This document shows, one piece after another, positions 27,001-34,800 of a stretch of 64,000 nucleotides of DNA (positions are counted from its first letter, which is position 1; every line of letters begins with the position of its first letter). The stretch is taken from NCBI GenBank assembly GCA_016859345.1, contig CM029115.1, positions 12,791,001 through 12,855,000 of the forward strand. The letters run 5' to 3'. The DNA comes from Istiophorus platypterus. Taxonomy: Eukaryota > Chordata > Actinopteri > Istiophoriformes > Istiophoridae. The notes beneath the pieces were generated by a model that did not search any database, was not told where the DNA came from, and was given only the letters and a program-made list of their open reading frames with translations. The position numbers and the translations under genes are program-made.

Positions 27001-30000
27001 TGTAGGGCCTCAAGTAAGACTGAAAAATACACATACTGTACACATGCAAACACACAAGAGTCTGTTAATCTTGTGTCCACATGTCACATGAGTATTACTG
27101 CCTTTGGTGATGACAAGTTAAACTGGTTAAAAGTGTTAATTATCTTAAAAAATGCAATCCCAGAGCCCAGGGTGAGGCAAAAATTGACTCTAGCTTTTTA
27201 GAATGCTGTCTACAATGGTAAGTTTAAATTACCCTCCATAAATTAGGCAGATTCAGCTTTTGACATTATTAAAATTCATCAGTTACAAGGCTGTATTTCT
27301 CTACTGTACTTAGTACTATTATTTCTTTTCCAGCAATTTCTGTCTACGAATTGTATATTGTATTGCTTATATTTTGAACAGCAGTGCCAACTCTAAAACT
27401 TTTTTCCCTGTTGGACATTAAAGAATATTCTATTCAATCAAGCATCTATGGGGCTTTAAACCTCTCAACAGAGGCTTGACATAAACTCAGTTTGCAGTGT
27501 ATTTATTTAGGTACACCTAGCTAAAACTTAATAACTAATACAGAAGTTGTACAATAAATCCTCCATTCATGAAGGTTAAAATGTTCATTTTTTTTAAATT
27601 GTTTTATTGAGGAGTTATGTCAACTGTATGATCATTTTCGAAGATGTAGTTTGTGGTGCCACTGAACTGTATTGAATTAGGCTTTTCTGTTTCTGCCTAC
27701 CTTCAAGGATATAAATGGGGTGGACAATATAATAATAGGAACACCTCTCCCTATAATGCAATACAATTCAACAGCACCACAAACTGCAGCCTCCCGGAAA
27801 CAGTTTAAACACAAAATGAACAGGGATAATGTATTGTAGGACTGTTAGCTTAGACTGTATAAGTTTTAGTTAGGTGTTCTTAATAAACTGCCAACTGACT
27901 GTATAATGCTCTCATGTAAAGAGAGACACAGGCTGAACACTTCCATATACACTCACCAAGCACTTTATTACAAATACCTGTCCATCTGCTTATTCATACA
28001 ATAATCCAACCAGCCAATCATGTGGCAGCAGTTTAGTGAAAAAAAAAAAAATCATGCAGATACAGGTCAGGGGCTTCAGTTAATGTTCACATCAAACATC
28101 AGAATGGCAAAAAAAATGTGATTCTGTGATTTTGACTGTGGAATGATTGTTGGTGCCATATAGGCTGATTTGAGCATTTCTGAAACTGCTGATCTCCTGG
28201 GATAGCCACACACAAGAGTTTTTACTCAGAATGGTGTAGAAAAAAAATGTCAAAAGAGCAGCAGATATGTGGACAGAAATGCCTTGTTGATGAGATAGGT
28301 CACACAAGAGAGGCCAAACTAGTTGGAGCTGACAGATAAGTCAGATGATCACTTTTTTACAACCATTGTGAGCAAAAAAACATCACAAGATGCTAACTTG
28401 TCCAATCTTGAGACGAATGGCCCAAAACAGCATAAGACCACGTCGAGGTTCCACTCCTATCAGCCAAGAACGCAAATCTGGGGCTGCAGTGGGCACAGGC
28501 TCACCAAGTCTAGAACTACAGCTGAAGAAAGGAAAAACTCAGTCTGGTCTGATAAATCTGGATTTCTGCCGAGGCTGCAGATGGTGGGGTCAGAATTTGG
28601 CGTCACTGGCATGAATCTATGGAGCCAACCTGCCTTGAGTCAACAGTCCAACAGGTGGTGGTTTAATGGTGTAGGGAATGTTTTCTTGGTAAACTTTGGG
28701 CCCTGGAATAGCAACCAATCAGGGTTTTTTGCAACAATCATAGAGTATTGCTGCTGCCCATGTAAATCCCTTCATGGCCACAGTTTGACCATTTTCTAAA
28801 TGCTACTTCCAGCATGATAGGGCACCCTGTCACAAAGCAAAAGTTGTCACAAACTGGTTTCATGAACATGACAGTGAGCTCCATGTATATCAGGGGCCTC
28901 CACGGGTTTCACATTCATTCTGCGAATGTCATGTTCTACCACATCTGAATCCAGTAGAACACCTTTGGGATGTGGTAGAACATGACATTCACAGAATGAA
29001 TGTGAAACTGACAAATCTGCAAAAATTATGTGGTGTACTCATGTCACCATGGAGCAGAATCTCAAAAGACAACAACATCTTGTGTAATCCATGCCACAAA
29101 GAATAGAGGCTGTTTTGAGAGCAAAGGGAGGCCCTGTCCAGTGATCCTAAAAAAAGTGTTTGGTACACACACAAAACACCATAACCCCTCATGAGCACAG
29201 TATCTGGCCATCCAACCATAGATCAGTGGCCCAGCCGTCTAGTTGACATGGATGCAAATCTGTATGAACACTCATCTAAGAGGCGGAGTCACCCCATGGC
29301 GGCCATTATACACTACCACTACTCACTCACCCACACACACTTCCTGGAAGGGCCAGTCTGCACTGTTGCACTGAGTAGTATAAATTTAACCTTCAGGATG
29401 AGTTTTTTTTTTGCCTTTGTTGTGTATCATAGGAACACTTGGCCTTGAGTTACAGGCTCTATGATTATGACTCATGCTTTTGTTTAGCTGCACAGTTATT
29501 CTACCTAACATTTTGTGGGGGCCAATAGGGGAAAACAAAACAAAATCTCAAGGCTGACTCTGCTTTTAGGTCAATTGAAATACATATCTGGGGCCCCAGA
29601 TTAAAGACAGCTTGTTGGTTGCTGAGACTACCCGTTCTCTCTGTCCTTGCAACAAAGCACCTACCTAAGAAAACAGCATAAGCTATGGTGAACTGTGTGG
29701 AACAGGAGTTTGTCACTGAAATTCAATGGGCAAGTCAAAGGCAGAAAGTTGGCACTGATGACACAATTGATTGTTATTTTACATTCCCCAAAGGTGTTGG
29801 TAAGTGACAAGATACCTACAGCAAACCCTTATTTAGTGAACCATTTTGCAGACTTTATATTTGGGTTGGGTTTTATTTTTTTATACCACTTCACTCAGTT
29901 ACACTCCCAGATAAGTCATGGAATTAGTTATAGATTTCTCAGCAGGAGCAAAAGTTAATGGTTAACCTATGAGAAAATGGCAAATGTGTAGACAGGCTGA

Positions 30001-30547
30001 TATGCTGGCTACCACCATTAAATAAACAGATAGGAACCACTGTGTTGCACTGTGAAGGAAAAGTATAACTCAAGACGTTTAGGGGTAAAAACTGTGGAAA
30101 CCACCGATTCCCCGGCACCTCCACCCTGGACCCTGAACTCTCCAGTTTTATAGCCTGTGTCTGACAACGCTGATGACGCGAGTCCTTCAACTTCAAAACC
30201 CTCTTCTACTGAAAATTTCTTTTTTGTTGTCTGCTCTCGTTAACATCCGACCACATACAAATTTTTTCCCCATTTTCCCCCCAAAAATTTTCCAAGGACT
30301 TACACACCCGGCCAAAAAAAGCCTCCCGCTGCTCAGACGAGCCAGGTGCGGACGAACCAACCACCTGTTGCTCATCGGACGTCTGCGAGGGCTTCCTGCG
30401 TTAGCTTAACTTCCCCCCTGCCTCCTAACCGAAGAAATAAACTCGACTCGGCTGCGTTGGCTCACAAAAGGAAAAAAAGGGTCAGAAAAAGTTATACTTA
30501 CTCCCATAGCGTGGCTTCTGTAAAGCTGCAGTTTCTTCATGGTTCAT
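1..30547 (-). CDS. iqgap2: IQGAP2, Ras GTPase-activating-like scaffold protein (30 coding exons, 3' end outside window)
   Basis: This gene encodes a cytoplasmic scaffold that binds actin, calmodulin and GTP-bound Rac1/Cdc42. The coding exons, 5' to 3', are 30502-30547, 25705-25804, 20607-20763, 20188-20265, 18227-18303, 16338-16405, 15528-15641, 15190-15368, 14234-14321, 13782-13945, 13037-13124, 12552-12715, 12242-12402, 11597-11721, 11201-11364, 7428-7518, 6583-6738, 6283-6425, 5943-6113, 5599-5682, 5343-5414, 5171-5240, 4470-4678, 4117-4269, 3815-3978, 3481-3705, 2939-3079, 1645-1729, 1242-1474 and 1-55. All internal junctions are GT-AG and the phases match. The product so far is 1,275 residues; human IQGAP2 has about 1,575. 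The order is CH domain (about 49-165), six IQGAP repeats (about 214-673), WW (674-721), four IQ motifs (about 745-853) and GAP-related domain (about 930 onward). I prefer IQGAP2 over IQGAP1/3 because of the nested f2rl2, the neighbouring sv2c and the N-terminal MxHEE...RYG pattern. The RasGAP C-terminal domain is missing because the window ends. Confidence 0.96.
56..1241. other. iqgap2 intron 29 with LINE tail
   Basis: Intronic. Holds the minus-strand LINE fragment at 301-720. Nothing else recognisable in the AT-rich remainder. Confidence 0.8.
301..720 (-). mobile_element. 3' end of a LINE (non-LTR retrotransposon), fragment
   Basis: On the minus strand a 91-residue frame (438-713) contains HPLNQHLSPLPSGCRYRTLR, the C-terminal 'LLPSGRRYR' block found at the end of many fish LINE ORF2 proteins. 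It is followed by a tail ending CCAGGGACAATAAAGTCT with a short repeat of AAGTCTA at about 301-320. The element is 5'-truncated and has a stop. Family assignment (L2/CR1-like) is inferred. Confidence 0.65.
1242..1474 (-). CDS. iqgap2: iqgap2 coding exon 29 (GAP-related domain core)
   Basis: 233 nt. IVGNLLYYRYMNPAIVAPDG is the IQGAP version of the RasGAP signature. It is followed by RRNLGSVAKMLQHAAANKLF and MNNYISQTYEKF. Confidence 0.97.
1645..1729 (-). CDS. iqgap2: iqgap2 coding exon 28 (GAP-related domain)
   Basis: 85 nt. YGMRYIAKVLKNSLHEKFPD then ASEDELMK, a near-invariant helix of the domain. Confidence 0.96.
1730..2938. other. iqgap2 intron 27
   Basis: AT-rich, with no frame or repeat that I recognise. 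Confidence 0.75.
2939..3079 (-). CDS. iqgap2: iqgap2 coding exon 27 (GAP-related domain)
   Basis: 141 nt. KLPYEVTPEQAMSHEEVRNR then LEASSVVLRSATDMVLNSIV. The Ser codon before it is split (AG|C). Confidence 0.96.
3481..3705 (-). CDS. iqgap2: iqgap2 coding exon 26 (GAP-related domain)
   Basis: 225 nt. SKVDQIQDIVTGNPTVIKMV, VSFNRGARGHNTLRQLLAPV and VDVYKAWVNQLETATGEA match IQGAP2 closely. Confidence 0.97.
3815..3978 (-). CDS. iqgap2: iqgap2 coding exon 25 (GAP-related domain start)
   Basis: Encodes TNPSYLAKLIFQMPQNKSTK, then FMDTVIFTLYNYASNQREEY and LLLKLFKTALEEEI. The LFKTAL site, where active RasGAPs have an arginine finger (LFRx), has no arginine, as is known for IQGAPs. Confidence 0.97.
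4117..4269 (-). CDS. iqgap2: iqgap2 coding exon 24
   Basis: 51 codons. The start, DVVSYNKKMKNKKNKASKDD, is lysine-rich and more divergent. The end, KLEAYQHLFYLLQ, is invariant in the family. Confidence 0.96.
4470..4678 (-). CDS. iqgap2: iqgap2 coding exon 23
   Basis: 209 nt. Contains DPPLSVVRKFVHLLEQS and NLMDIKIGLLVKNRITLQ, both strongly conserved. A predicted helical stretch links the IQ region to the GAP-related domain. Confidence 0.96.
5171..5240 (-). CDS. iqgap2: iqgap2 coding exon 22 (fourth IQ motif)
   Basis: EKEIVKIQAFLKANKARDDY then RTL. KIQAFLKANKARDDY is the conserved fourth IQ motif of IQGAPs. Confidence 0.95.
5343..5414 (-). CDS. iqgap2: iqgap2 coding exon 21 (third IQ motif)
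   Basis: 24 codons, IQSLVKMWKAKSKYNERLQF then FKDH. The IQ residues open the exon. The usual RG pair of the motif is weaker here (KA). Confidence 0.95.
5599..5682 (-). CDS. iqgap2: iqgap2 coding exon 20 (second IQ motif)
   Basis: 28 codons, ASWKGYKQRKIYKDRINLLQ then KNVASVVK. With the LQ from exon 19 it makes LQASWKGYKQRK, the second calmodulin or light-chain binding helix. Confidence 0.95.
5943..6113 (-). CDS. iqgap2: iqgap2 coding exon 19 (first IQ motif)
   Basis: 57 codons. VTAEYNREQLWLASESLVTQ leads into LQARIRGYLVRKKHAKRM, a complete IQ motif (LQxxxRGYLVR). Its end, IVKLQ, begins the second IQ motif. Confidence 0.96.
6283..6425 (-). CDS. iqgap2: iqgap2 coding exon 18 (WW domain)
   Basis: 143 nt, residues 674-721. 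Contains WVKHCIKDRYEFYYNLETGQ then GTWEEPEGF: a first Trp, the central aromatic strand, a second Trp and Pro, as in IQGAP WW domains. Ends LSKEEIQ. Confidence 0.96.
6583..6738 (-). CDS. iqgap2: iqgap2 coding exon 17 (IQGAP repeat 6)
   Basis: 156 nt, AVINRNVAEGDSQNTLKALQ, then APSARLKAVLPECADTYQAE. Last repeat before the WW domain. Confidence 0.94.
6739..7427. other. iqgap2 intron 16 with AT palindromes
   Basis: Contains a perfect hairpin at 7126-7157 (13-nt arms ATTATCTATAACA, 6-nt loop) and an adjacent palindrome ATACATTAT-AG-ATAATGTAT at about 7170-7189. Otherwise unremarkable. Confidence 0.75.
7428..7518 (-). CDS. iqgap2: iqgap2 coding exon 16 (linker exon)
   Basis: 91 nt, NSGDESAVLWLDQIQEAIHT then ANQDEEEALT. 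ESAVLWLDQIQ is a family signature. Phase 0 entry, phase 1 exit, like exons 9 and 11. Confidence 0.95.
7519..8925. other. iqgap2 intron 15, region upstream of f2rl2
   Basis: Non-coding. It holds the (TACA)n microsatellite at 8305-8332, and its last few hundred bases must contain the f2rl2 promoter. No clear TATA box is visible. Confidence 0.6.
8305..8332. repeat. (TACA)n microsatellite
   Basis: About seven perfect TACA units in iqgap2 intron 15. Confidence 0.9.
8926..8989 (+). CDS. f2rl2: f2rl2 exon 1 (signal peptide)
   Basis: 21 codons plus one base, ending GATG|GTAAGT. The context GATATGG is acceptable for initiation. The hydrophobic core GLFICLLAV fits a cleaved signal peptide. The two-exon layout, with a tiny first exon, is typical of PAR genes. 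Confidence 0.87.
8926..10530 (+). CDS. f2rl2: Proteinase-activated receptor 3 (thrombin receptor-like 2), nested in iqgap2 intron 15
   Basis: A rhodopsin-family GPCR of the protease-activated receptor group, read from exons 8926-8989 and 9464-10530 (376 residues; human PAR3 has 374). Exon 1 encodes a signal peptide (MADMLQGLFICLLAVQTIQH). Exon 2 carries the N-terminal exodomain, with sequons at N23, N30 and N48, and seven membrane spans starting near residue 83. VIPK38|T39FKG matches the human PAR3 thrombin site (LPIK38|TFRG). C157 in TM3 and C236 in TTCHDV form the expected disulphide, and TTCHDV is the PAR loop-2 signature. The TM3 end is LKRY (180-183). The TM7 motif reads DPFLC (345-349), lacking the usual tyrosine, and the tail is short (about 25 residues). 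No acidic FEEFP-like thrombin-docking motif follows the cleavage site. The opposite-strand nesting in IQGAP2 is as in human. The start is set by the first ATG (8926); M4 is an in-frame alternative. Confidence 0.94.
9464..10530 (+). CDS. f2rl2: f2rl2 exon 2 (receptor body)
   Basis: Begins after TTTACAG| and joins exon 1 in phase 1 to give ...HDGNGTRNK. The frame is also open upstream to 9406, but that stretch (MKCTFVALKQ...) is intronic. It runs to TGA at 10528-10530. Confidence 0.93.
10531..11065 (+). other. f2rl2: f2rl2 3' UTR with polyadenylation signals
   Basis: Non-coding, starting soon after the stop with an A-rich run. AATAAA occurs at 11034-11039 and again at 11043-11048. The cleavage position is inferred to be about 15-25 bases later, well before iqgap2 exon 15 on the other strand. 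Confidence 0.6.
11201..11364 (-). CDS. iqgap2: iqgap2 coding exon 15 (IQGAP repeat 5)
   Basis: 164 nt, IIAIAEINEALNSGDHQQTL then AALLLPTAKLTGV and HYHDVL. The 3.7-kb intron that follows hosts f2rl2. Confidence 0.95.
11597..11721 (-). CDS. iqgap2: iqgap2 coding exon 14 (linker exon)
   Basis: 125 nt, YADTLIKERAETLAKGQEFL then TWNDVQKCIDTVNVQVHEEH. FLTWNDVQxCIDxVN is the linker motif before the fifth repeat. Confidence 0.95.
12242..12402 (-). CDS. iqgap2: iqgap2 coding exon 13 (IQGAP repeat 4)
   Basis: 161 nt, SGLSHEELSVAVEMLSAVAV then LNEVLDTKDPQAVIEQL. LSVAVEMLS is conserved in IQGAP1 and IQGAP2. The repeat continues into exon 14 (NR|YADTL). Confidence 0.95.
12552..12715 (-). CDS. iqgap2: iqgap2 coding exon 12 (IQGAP repeat 3)
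   Basis: 164 nt, CDAVAAINTAIRLGNAAETA, then LMNPEAQLPIVYQTAANLYQ and TEL. This is the best match to the repeat consensus AxxxINxAxxxG...LxxPxAxL...YxxEL. Confidence 0.95.
13037..13124 (-). CDS. iqgap2: iqgap2 coding exon 11 (repeat 3, linker exon)
   Basis: 88 nt, the same length as exon 9. Encodes DGGWAVMVDKDEIQGVVSSC then NDFAEAEKR. Phase 0 entry, phase 1 exit. Confidence 0.93.
13782..13945 (-). CDS. iqgap2: iqgap2 coding exon 10 (IQGAP repeat 2)
   Basis: 164 nt, QAAIRHVNQAVSTKDEAALL then the ALRLEALALLGV core of the second repeat, and WYLDHF. Same length and entry/exit phases as exons 12 and 15. Confidence 0.94.
14234..14321 (-). CDS. iqgap2: iqgap2 coding exon 9 (repeat 2, linker exon)
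   Basis: 88 nt, RSSIATEERDVYEELLTQQE then IQGCVDFVN. It carries the EIQxxVxxxN linker motif that recurs in exons 11, 14 and 16. Confidence 0.95.
15190..15368 (-). CDS. iqgap2: iqgap2 coding exon 8 (IQGAP repeat 1)
   Basis: 179 nt, encoding HAAVIAINEAVDRGQTSVTM and the ALNNPNAML block of the first repeat module, followed by YQDTLSQAK. It ends in phase 0 at AGG|GTGAGA. Confidence 0.95.
15528..15641 (-). CDS. iqgap2: iqgap2 coding exon 7
   Basis: Encodes EEISNMRSELEKYGIQMPAF then SKIGGILANELSVDEAA. MPAFSKIGGILANELSVDEAAL is one of the most conserved stretches of the family. It leads into the first IQGAP repeat. Confidence 0.95.
16338..16405 (-). CDS. iqgap2: iqgap2 coding exon 6 (end of CH domain)
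   Basis: Encodes LYLYKLGIAPQIQDLLGKVA then FT, with a Ser codon split across the junction with exon 5 (AG|C). This is the C-terminal helix of the CH domain. Confidence 0.94.
16406..20187. other. iqgap2 introns 4-5 region (exon 5 inside)
   Basis: Apart from exon 5 (18227-18303), no coding signal. A perfect 22-nt palindrome (CATGGTTTTG-CT-CAAAACCATG) lies at 18812-18833. Short frames here have no family resemblance. Confidence 0.7.
18227..18303 (-). CDS. iqgap2: iqgap2 coding exon 5 (CH domain)
   Basis: Encodes IFYPETTDVYDRKNMPKVVY then CIHAL. The FYPETTD.YDRKNMP block is nearly invariant in IQGAPs and follows exon 4 in phase 0. Confidence 0.95.
20188..20265 (-). CDS. iqgap2: iqgap2 coding exon 4 (CH domain)
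   Basis: Exactly 26 codons, SKGLHFRHTDNTVQWLRAME then SVGLPK. LHFRHTDN...QWL is a signature of the IQGAP-type CH domain. Confidence 0.95.
20607..20763 (-). CDS. iqgap2: iqgap2 coding exon 3 (CH domain, first part)
   Basis: Encodes residues 49-101 (WMESCLEEDLPPTTELEEGL onward, then NGVYLGKLANFFAP). This is the start of the calponin-homology domain that binds F-actin. It ends in phase 0 at TATAAG|GTAAGT. Confidence 0.95.
20851..20897 (+). repeat. 47-bp direct repeat, copy 1
   Basis: Begins ACTGGGCATTGTTACAGGCA and ends CCCAGAATGCTTT. Differs by one base from the copy at 21140-21186. Confidence 0.9.
21140..21186 (+). repeat. 47-bp direct repeat, copy 2
   Basis: Second copy, 242 bp after the end of copy 1. 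The single difference is CACAATGTG against CACACTGTG. The flanks are unrelated. Confidence 0.9.
25705..25804 (-). CDS. iqgap2: iqgap2 coding exon 2
   Basis: Encodes IQDDERLSAEEMDERRRQNI and then AYEYLCHLEEAKR, the almost invariant IQGAP segment before the CH domain. It enters with two bases completing a Thr codon from exon 1 and leaves in phase 2. Confidence 0.95.
27649..27784. mobile_element. MITE-like imperfect inverted repeat
   Basis: 25-nt arms (27649-27673 GTTTGTGGTGCCACTGAACT.. and 27760-27784) pair with about four mismatches around an 86-bp centre. There is no coding capacity. Whether the arms are true element ends is unknown. Confidence 0.45.
28060..29120 (+). pseudogene. Tc1 transposase pseudogene
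   Basis: Remains of a DDE transposase spread over three plus-strand frames, with no frame longer than about 158 codons. The 40-bp foldback at 28906-29008 lies inside the former catalytic part. Intact members of the family are about 340 residues. Confidence 0.7.
28906..29008. repeat. 40-bp inverted repeat inside the Tc1 element
   Basis: Arms 28906-28945 and 28969-29008 are complementary with one mismatch, around a 23-nt loop. The right arm is the original transposase sequence and the left arm looks like an inserted inverted copy. Confidence 0.9.
30502..30547 (-). CDS. iqgap2: iqgap2 coding exon 1 (start codon)
   Basis: Fifteen codons plus one base, beginning MNHEETAALQKPRYG and ending at a strong donor (A|GTAAGTA). 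The upstream ATG in AGGATGAACCATGAA is used because it is in frame and first. The pattern matches the human IQGAP2 N terminus (MPHEE...PRYG). Confidence 0.88.
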
Positions 30548-31040
30548 CCTGCCTCGTTTTTTTGTTTTTTTTGTTTTTAATTTTTTTCTCTCCTTCAAAC
30601 TTGTAAAAATTCGCCAGAAGTGGGACCAACTTCAGCCTTCGAGCTAACGTCAGGTCAAACGGGCAGCGCTACGCCGCGTCCCTCGGCGTGTACCGATATG
30701 AATAAAATAAACAAAAAACCCGGTGTGACTAAATGAAGGAATAGGAAGAATAAAGCGCAAAAAAAAAAAATGGGGGCGCAGAGGTCCTCGGGAGTTTACA
30801 TGTCAGTCGCGGCGGACAACCCCCCTGCTGTGCTCTTCTCAGGCTCGCCTCCCGGACGGCGCTGCCCCGGTCGCGTTATCTGGCTCCCGCCGCTCTCCGG
30901 AGCGGGGTGATTGACGGGACACGGGAGGAGGCGTTCAGGGCCTCGCACCACCTGCTGGTGGAAGAGGCGGCGCACGCTGCGTTCACGGCCTCTGTGGGAG
31001 GGGGGGGGGGCGCTCAGGCGCGGAGAGGCAGGTAGAGTCA
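30548..31040 (-). promoter_or_regulatory. iqgap2: iqgap2 5' UTR and CpG island promoter
   Basis: Immediately upstream of the start codon on the minus strand, the DNA becomes rich in CG dinucleotides (30,600-31,030), in sharp contrast to the AT-rich surroundings. This fits a TATA-less CpG promoter. The exact start site is not visible. Confidence 0.65.
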
Positions 31041-31869
31041 AAAAATAAAGGAGAAAAACATCAACTGGGGGAGAAACAACACGTTTTCTCATGATCTTCC
31101 CCCCAAATATAAACTGCCTTTTTAGATACATGTAATGTGCATACATATATATTCTACAAATACTGACAACCACGGTGGTGGGGGGGGGCAGTTTTTAAAA
31201 TGTCAATTCAAGTTATTATTGTTTAGAAATATTCTTAACATCAAAGTAAATTTTGAGGCTTTTTTTTTTAAAAAACATCTGTATGTATTAACGATCCCAC
31301 CTTGTCACGGTGAAATTTGTCTACTCGGTTTCTGCCACTAGGTCGCAGCATTACTTTGAAATTATGATCGAAGGAGCAATAGTGAATAACGCTTGCATTG
31401 TGACATCAGTCAGTGAGGGCAGAATAACTGTTGGAAACTGTGCTGGGTATTTTACAATACAGTCCAACAGATGCTCAAACTGTGGCCTCCAAAATTACTG
31501 TAAAACTTCCCTTCAACAAAAACTGAGCCTTACAGCCTGTGGATTTATTTCAGGGTTGTTTTACCTTGCGCTGTTTTAATGAAATAGTTTTAGTTAGGCA
31601 CATCAAATAAACTGACGACTAATTTTATTAGCACTTTGAGCTTCTGAAGTAACAAAGGGGAAATTTTGCAATTCGATATTGTGTTTACAAAATTTCTCCC
31701 ATGACTGTCTTTGTTAGAAAAAAATAATGCAAAATTAGGACTCCATCATAGAAGCAAATGTTTATGGGTATTGTTGTAATGTAATAAATAAAAAGTATAG
31801 AGAGAGATTTTATTCTTGGATTTGAGTTGAGGGTTTTAAAAAAAAAAGTACAGCATAATTTGGTAGAGA
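31041..31869. other. Intergenic stretch upstream of iqgap2
   Basis: No gene recognised. There is a poly-G run at about 31181, and the rest is AT-rich. Not assignable to a known repeat by eye. Confidence 0.6.
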
Positions 31870-34800
31870 ACATAACTTTTATTGTATATACGCTCAAAAG
31901 CAGCACAGTCTGCAATCCCTGCCTTTCCAGATCCTAAAATTATTGACATAGAATTGTTTGGCAAATTTTCTTTACATATTTTCTTACTTATGAACCTCTA
32001 AACATACAGCTTAGTCAGCCTATGACTGTCAGGCCCTTTACAATCATATACACAATTATATTCTCCACATACATTTGATTATCTCCATTAAATGGATGAA
32101 CAGAACTTACAAGAGCGATACATTCACATTTTTCCTCAACAAAAATCTTAATTTTGCCATAATTTTCTGCCAGAAGACTTTAAAGTAAGAAAGCAAAGCT
32201 GAGCGCAAAAGAACATATGTTTTCTTACAACATGCAAGTGTATACACAGACGCACACACAGAGTAGCAGGTGCGTATGGGCTTAAAGCCAAGGACGTACA
32301 GAGATGTGCAACAGAGACAGAGTGGAGGGACTTATCACTTGGACAGAGCAGGAGACACATAAGTTGATTGAGGAGTTTATACACATTTAACCCAGAACTT
32401 CACCAATATCAGCTTTGATATGTACATAATATTTACACCCATACACAGGCCACACACTCATACAGTACTTGCTTTCTCTCTTTTATATGCACTCGCTCGT
32501 GCACACACACACACGCACACTCACATACACACACAGACACACACACACACTCACATACACACAAACTCTCACACACACACACACACACACACACATCATA
32601 CATAAATAAATACAGTACAAATAAGCAATACCCCAAACACCGCAAACATAACAAGTGATATAATTTCTCCCCATGTAACACAACAGTTAGACCTGCCACT
32701 AATTAAGGTTTTTAACCAGAACCAGAACCATACAGATCAATCCATGTTATTCTTGCTACTGACAGCAGTCAGTGACGCTGGGCAAAAGTCATTGCTTTTG
32801 ATATCAGTGCATTTATTTACAATCTGTATGCTATACTTTTTGTTTCAAAAATATTTAAATCATATATGTATAGCACAGTTCATTATTTATCTCTGACCAA
32901 TTTTACAAAATATGAAAAAAAGTTAAGTTTATGAAAATGGATGCACATGTACAGTACCACTTTGGAAGCCTGTTTTGTTTTTGTGTTTTTGCTTGTTTGT
33001 TTGTTTGTTTTTTGAGTAGCCTTGAGAGAGCCAACTTCAGTGAAAGGGCAAACTACCTCTTTGATGTAATCATAGATACCACAAATGCAGAGAAAAGCAG
33101 GAGAAAACAAGCTGTTAGCCACAGAAAATACAACCGAAAAACACAAATGAAACCAGACTGTAAGCAACTTAATTGGTATGTTGTAGCGAAATTAATTTAT
33201 TATCATCATCATCTTTTATCTTATTTATTTTCAAACTATCATTATGTTTAGCAGTATGTATTGAGGTTCCTATGTTGAAAGACAGGATTTATAATAATTA
33301 GTACAAGGTAGGTCATGTTTTCAAGTGTGAGATTATGACAAAAGTGTTCACAGAGTCACTAGCTCTAACGGACAGTGCTCACATCTATCATCCAGTTTTG
33401 TGTTTGTTTCACAACTTCAACTGTAACAATTATACAAACAAACACAATTTGAGTTTGATTTTTTTCCCCTAGGTGTTTTAAGATACAAATTCAAAAAAGC
33501 CCAAAAGTTTCCTTAGGAGATATTTTCTTAATGGGGGCACAAATTGATTATTTCCATAATTACTTTGTAGCAGTGCATGGTAACTTAAACAATCTGGTCA
33601 TTTTACTATTTGTAACAGCTGCTTTTTTTCCAGAAGAGGAGGAGGCTTATTTCACAAAATAAAAGTTTAATTAAAATATGTATGTCTAAAATAATAGTTA
33701 AGGTTTAGACCAAAAATTAATTTACACCCTAATAAAATGTTGTACTGGCCACATATTACACATATTAACAAAAACACTTGATTATTTTATCTATTCATTT
33801 CCTACTCAGTTTCTGTATTTTCCTTATAACCTTGGGACACCACATGACTATGGGCAGACTGCTCCAGTTAAGGAGAGGCACATTTAAAAAAGGCCATTCA
33901 GTATTTTTTTTTTAAAAGGAAGCAGCATGGAATGTTATCATCAACGTCACTGCCACAAGCAAGATCCACAATGCTTAGGAGAAGCTCAATTAGCCTTCGC
34001 ACAATAACACACACATGGAGGGAGCCTGGACTAACAACATTTGGATTAAATTAATAATTCATCATTCCAACTTCCACAATAATACAGCAGAAAATAAAAT
34101 GAACATCCTCAACATACCATACAATTGTTGGTACAGGAAAAACAGTTTTTCAGTATGGCCTTTTTGATTCTTGTTTGGGTAGGTAATGCAAAGGGCTTGG
34201 TGTCAAACTATGATCTACTTTGAAAAGGTTGTAGATATCTGAGGAAATGTCATGTTAAGCAAGACACATATTGTGTGTACAGTATGATCTAAGGGTTGAG
34301 AATATGTGAGTGCCAAATTTAAGACATATATTTGTACTTAAAGTTTATCTATGTGTTGTTTTTCATGTGTTTGTGTATGTTGACTTTCTTCACACTGTCT
34401 ACAACAGGACCTGTGTGTGCGGGTCCTGTGGGCAAGCCAGCTGTCATACATCTGTGTTGTGTGTCCGCTCTGTCTGATCATCTATTCCCTATGTTGTCAA
34501 ACAGCAGGTTGGCTGTGCTCATTACAGCTTGTTTTTCACTTTTCTCCCCATCTGGCTTGTCTTAATAAGACTGTATCAATATTAAAAGCCTTGAGCTTTA
34601 ACCATGCAGTAACCATCCCCATAAGGTCATGTCTGCAGCTGGAAGGCGCAACCAGTCACTGAGCAAAACTCCACCAAAGTCTCAGTGCCAAAACCCATGC
34701 AAACTCGCAGCTCTTTCACTCAAAATTCCCAGACAATACATTCACAAAATGACTGAGCTTATTGTTGACATACAGGGACTCTAATGAGTTTGTCTTGTTT

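Larger units (their letters stand above)
27950..29169 (+). mobile_element. Tc1/mariner-family transposon, inactive copy
   Basis: The left end CACTCACCAAGCACTTTATT follows a TA, and a degraded inverted copy lies at about 29145-29169. The interior is 1.2 kb and matches the fish Tc1-like family whose ends read CACTCACCGAGCACTTTATTA. Transposase pieces occur in several plus-strand frames, for example RRMAQNSIRPRR and the region coding HLWDVVEHDIH. Frameshifts, stops and an internal foldback show that it is dead. Confidence 0.85.
25805..30501. other. iqgap2 intron 1
   Basis: 4.7 kb first intron. It contains a MITE-like inverted repeat (27649-27784) and a Tc1 element (27950-29169). The part from about 30.1 to 30.5 kb is GC-richer and may hold promoter-proximal elements. 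Confidence 0.75.

Noticed and set aside
28323..28799. 158-codon plus-strand frame as a gene
   Set aside because: It lies inside the Tc1 element and mixes shifted transposase frames, so it is pseudogene debris.
30796..31173. 125-codon minus-strand frame upstream of iqgap2
   Set aside because: It falls in the CpG island, lacks homology and does not connect in frame to the iqgap2 start.
32433..32699. Cys/Val-rich minus-strand frame
   Set aside because: It is a translation of the CA/GT microsatellite.
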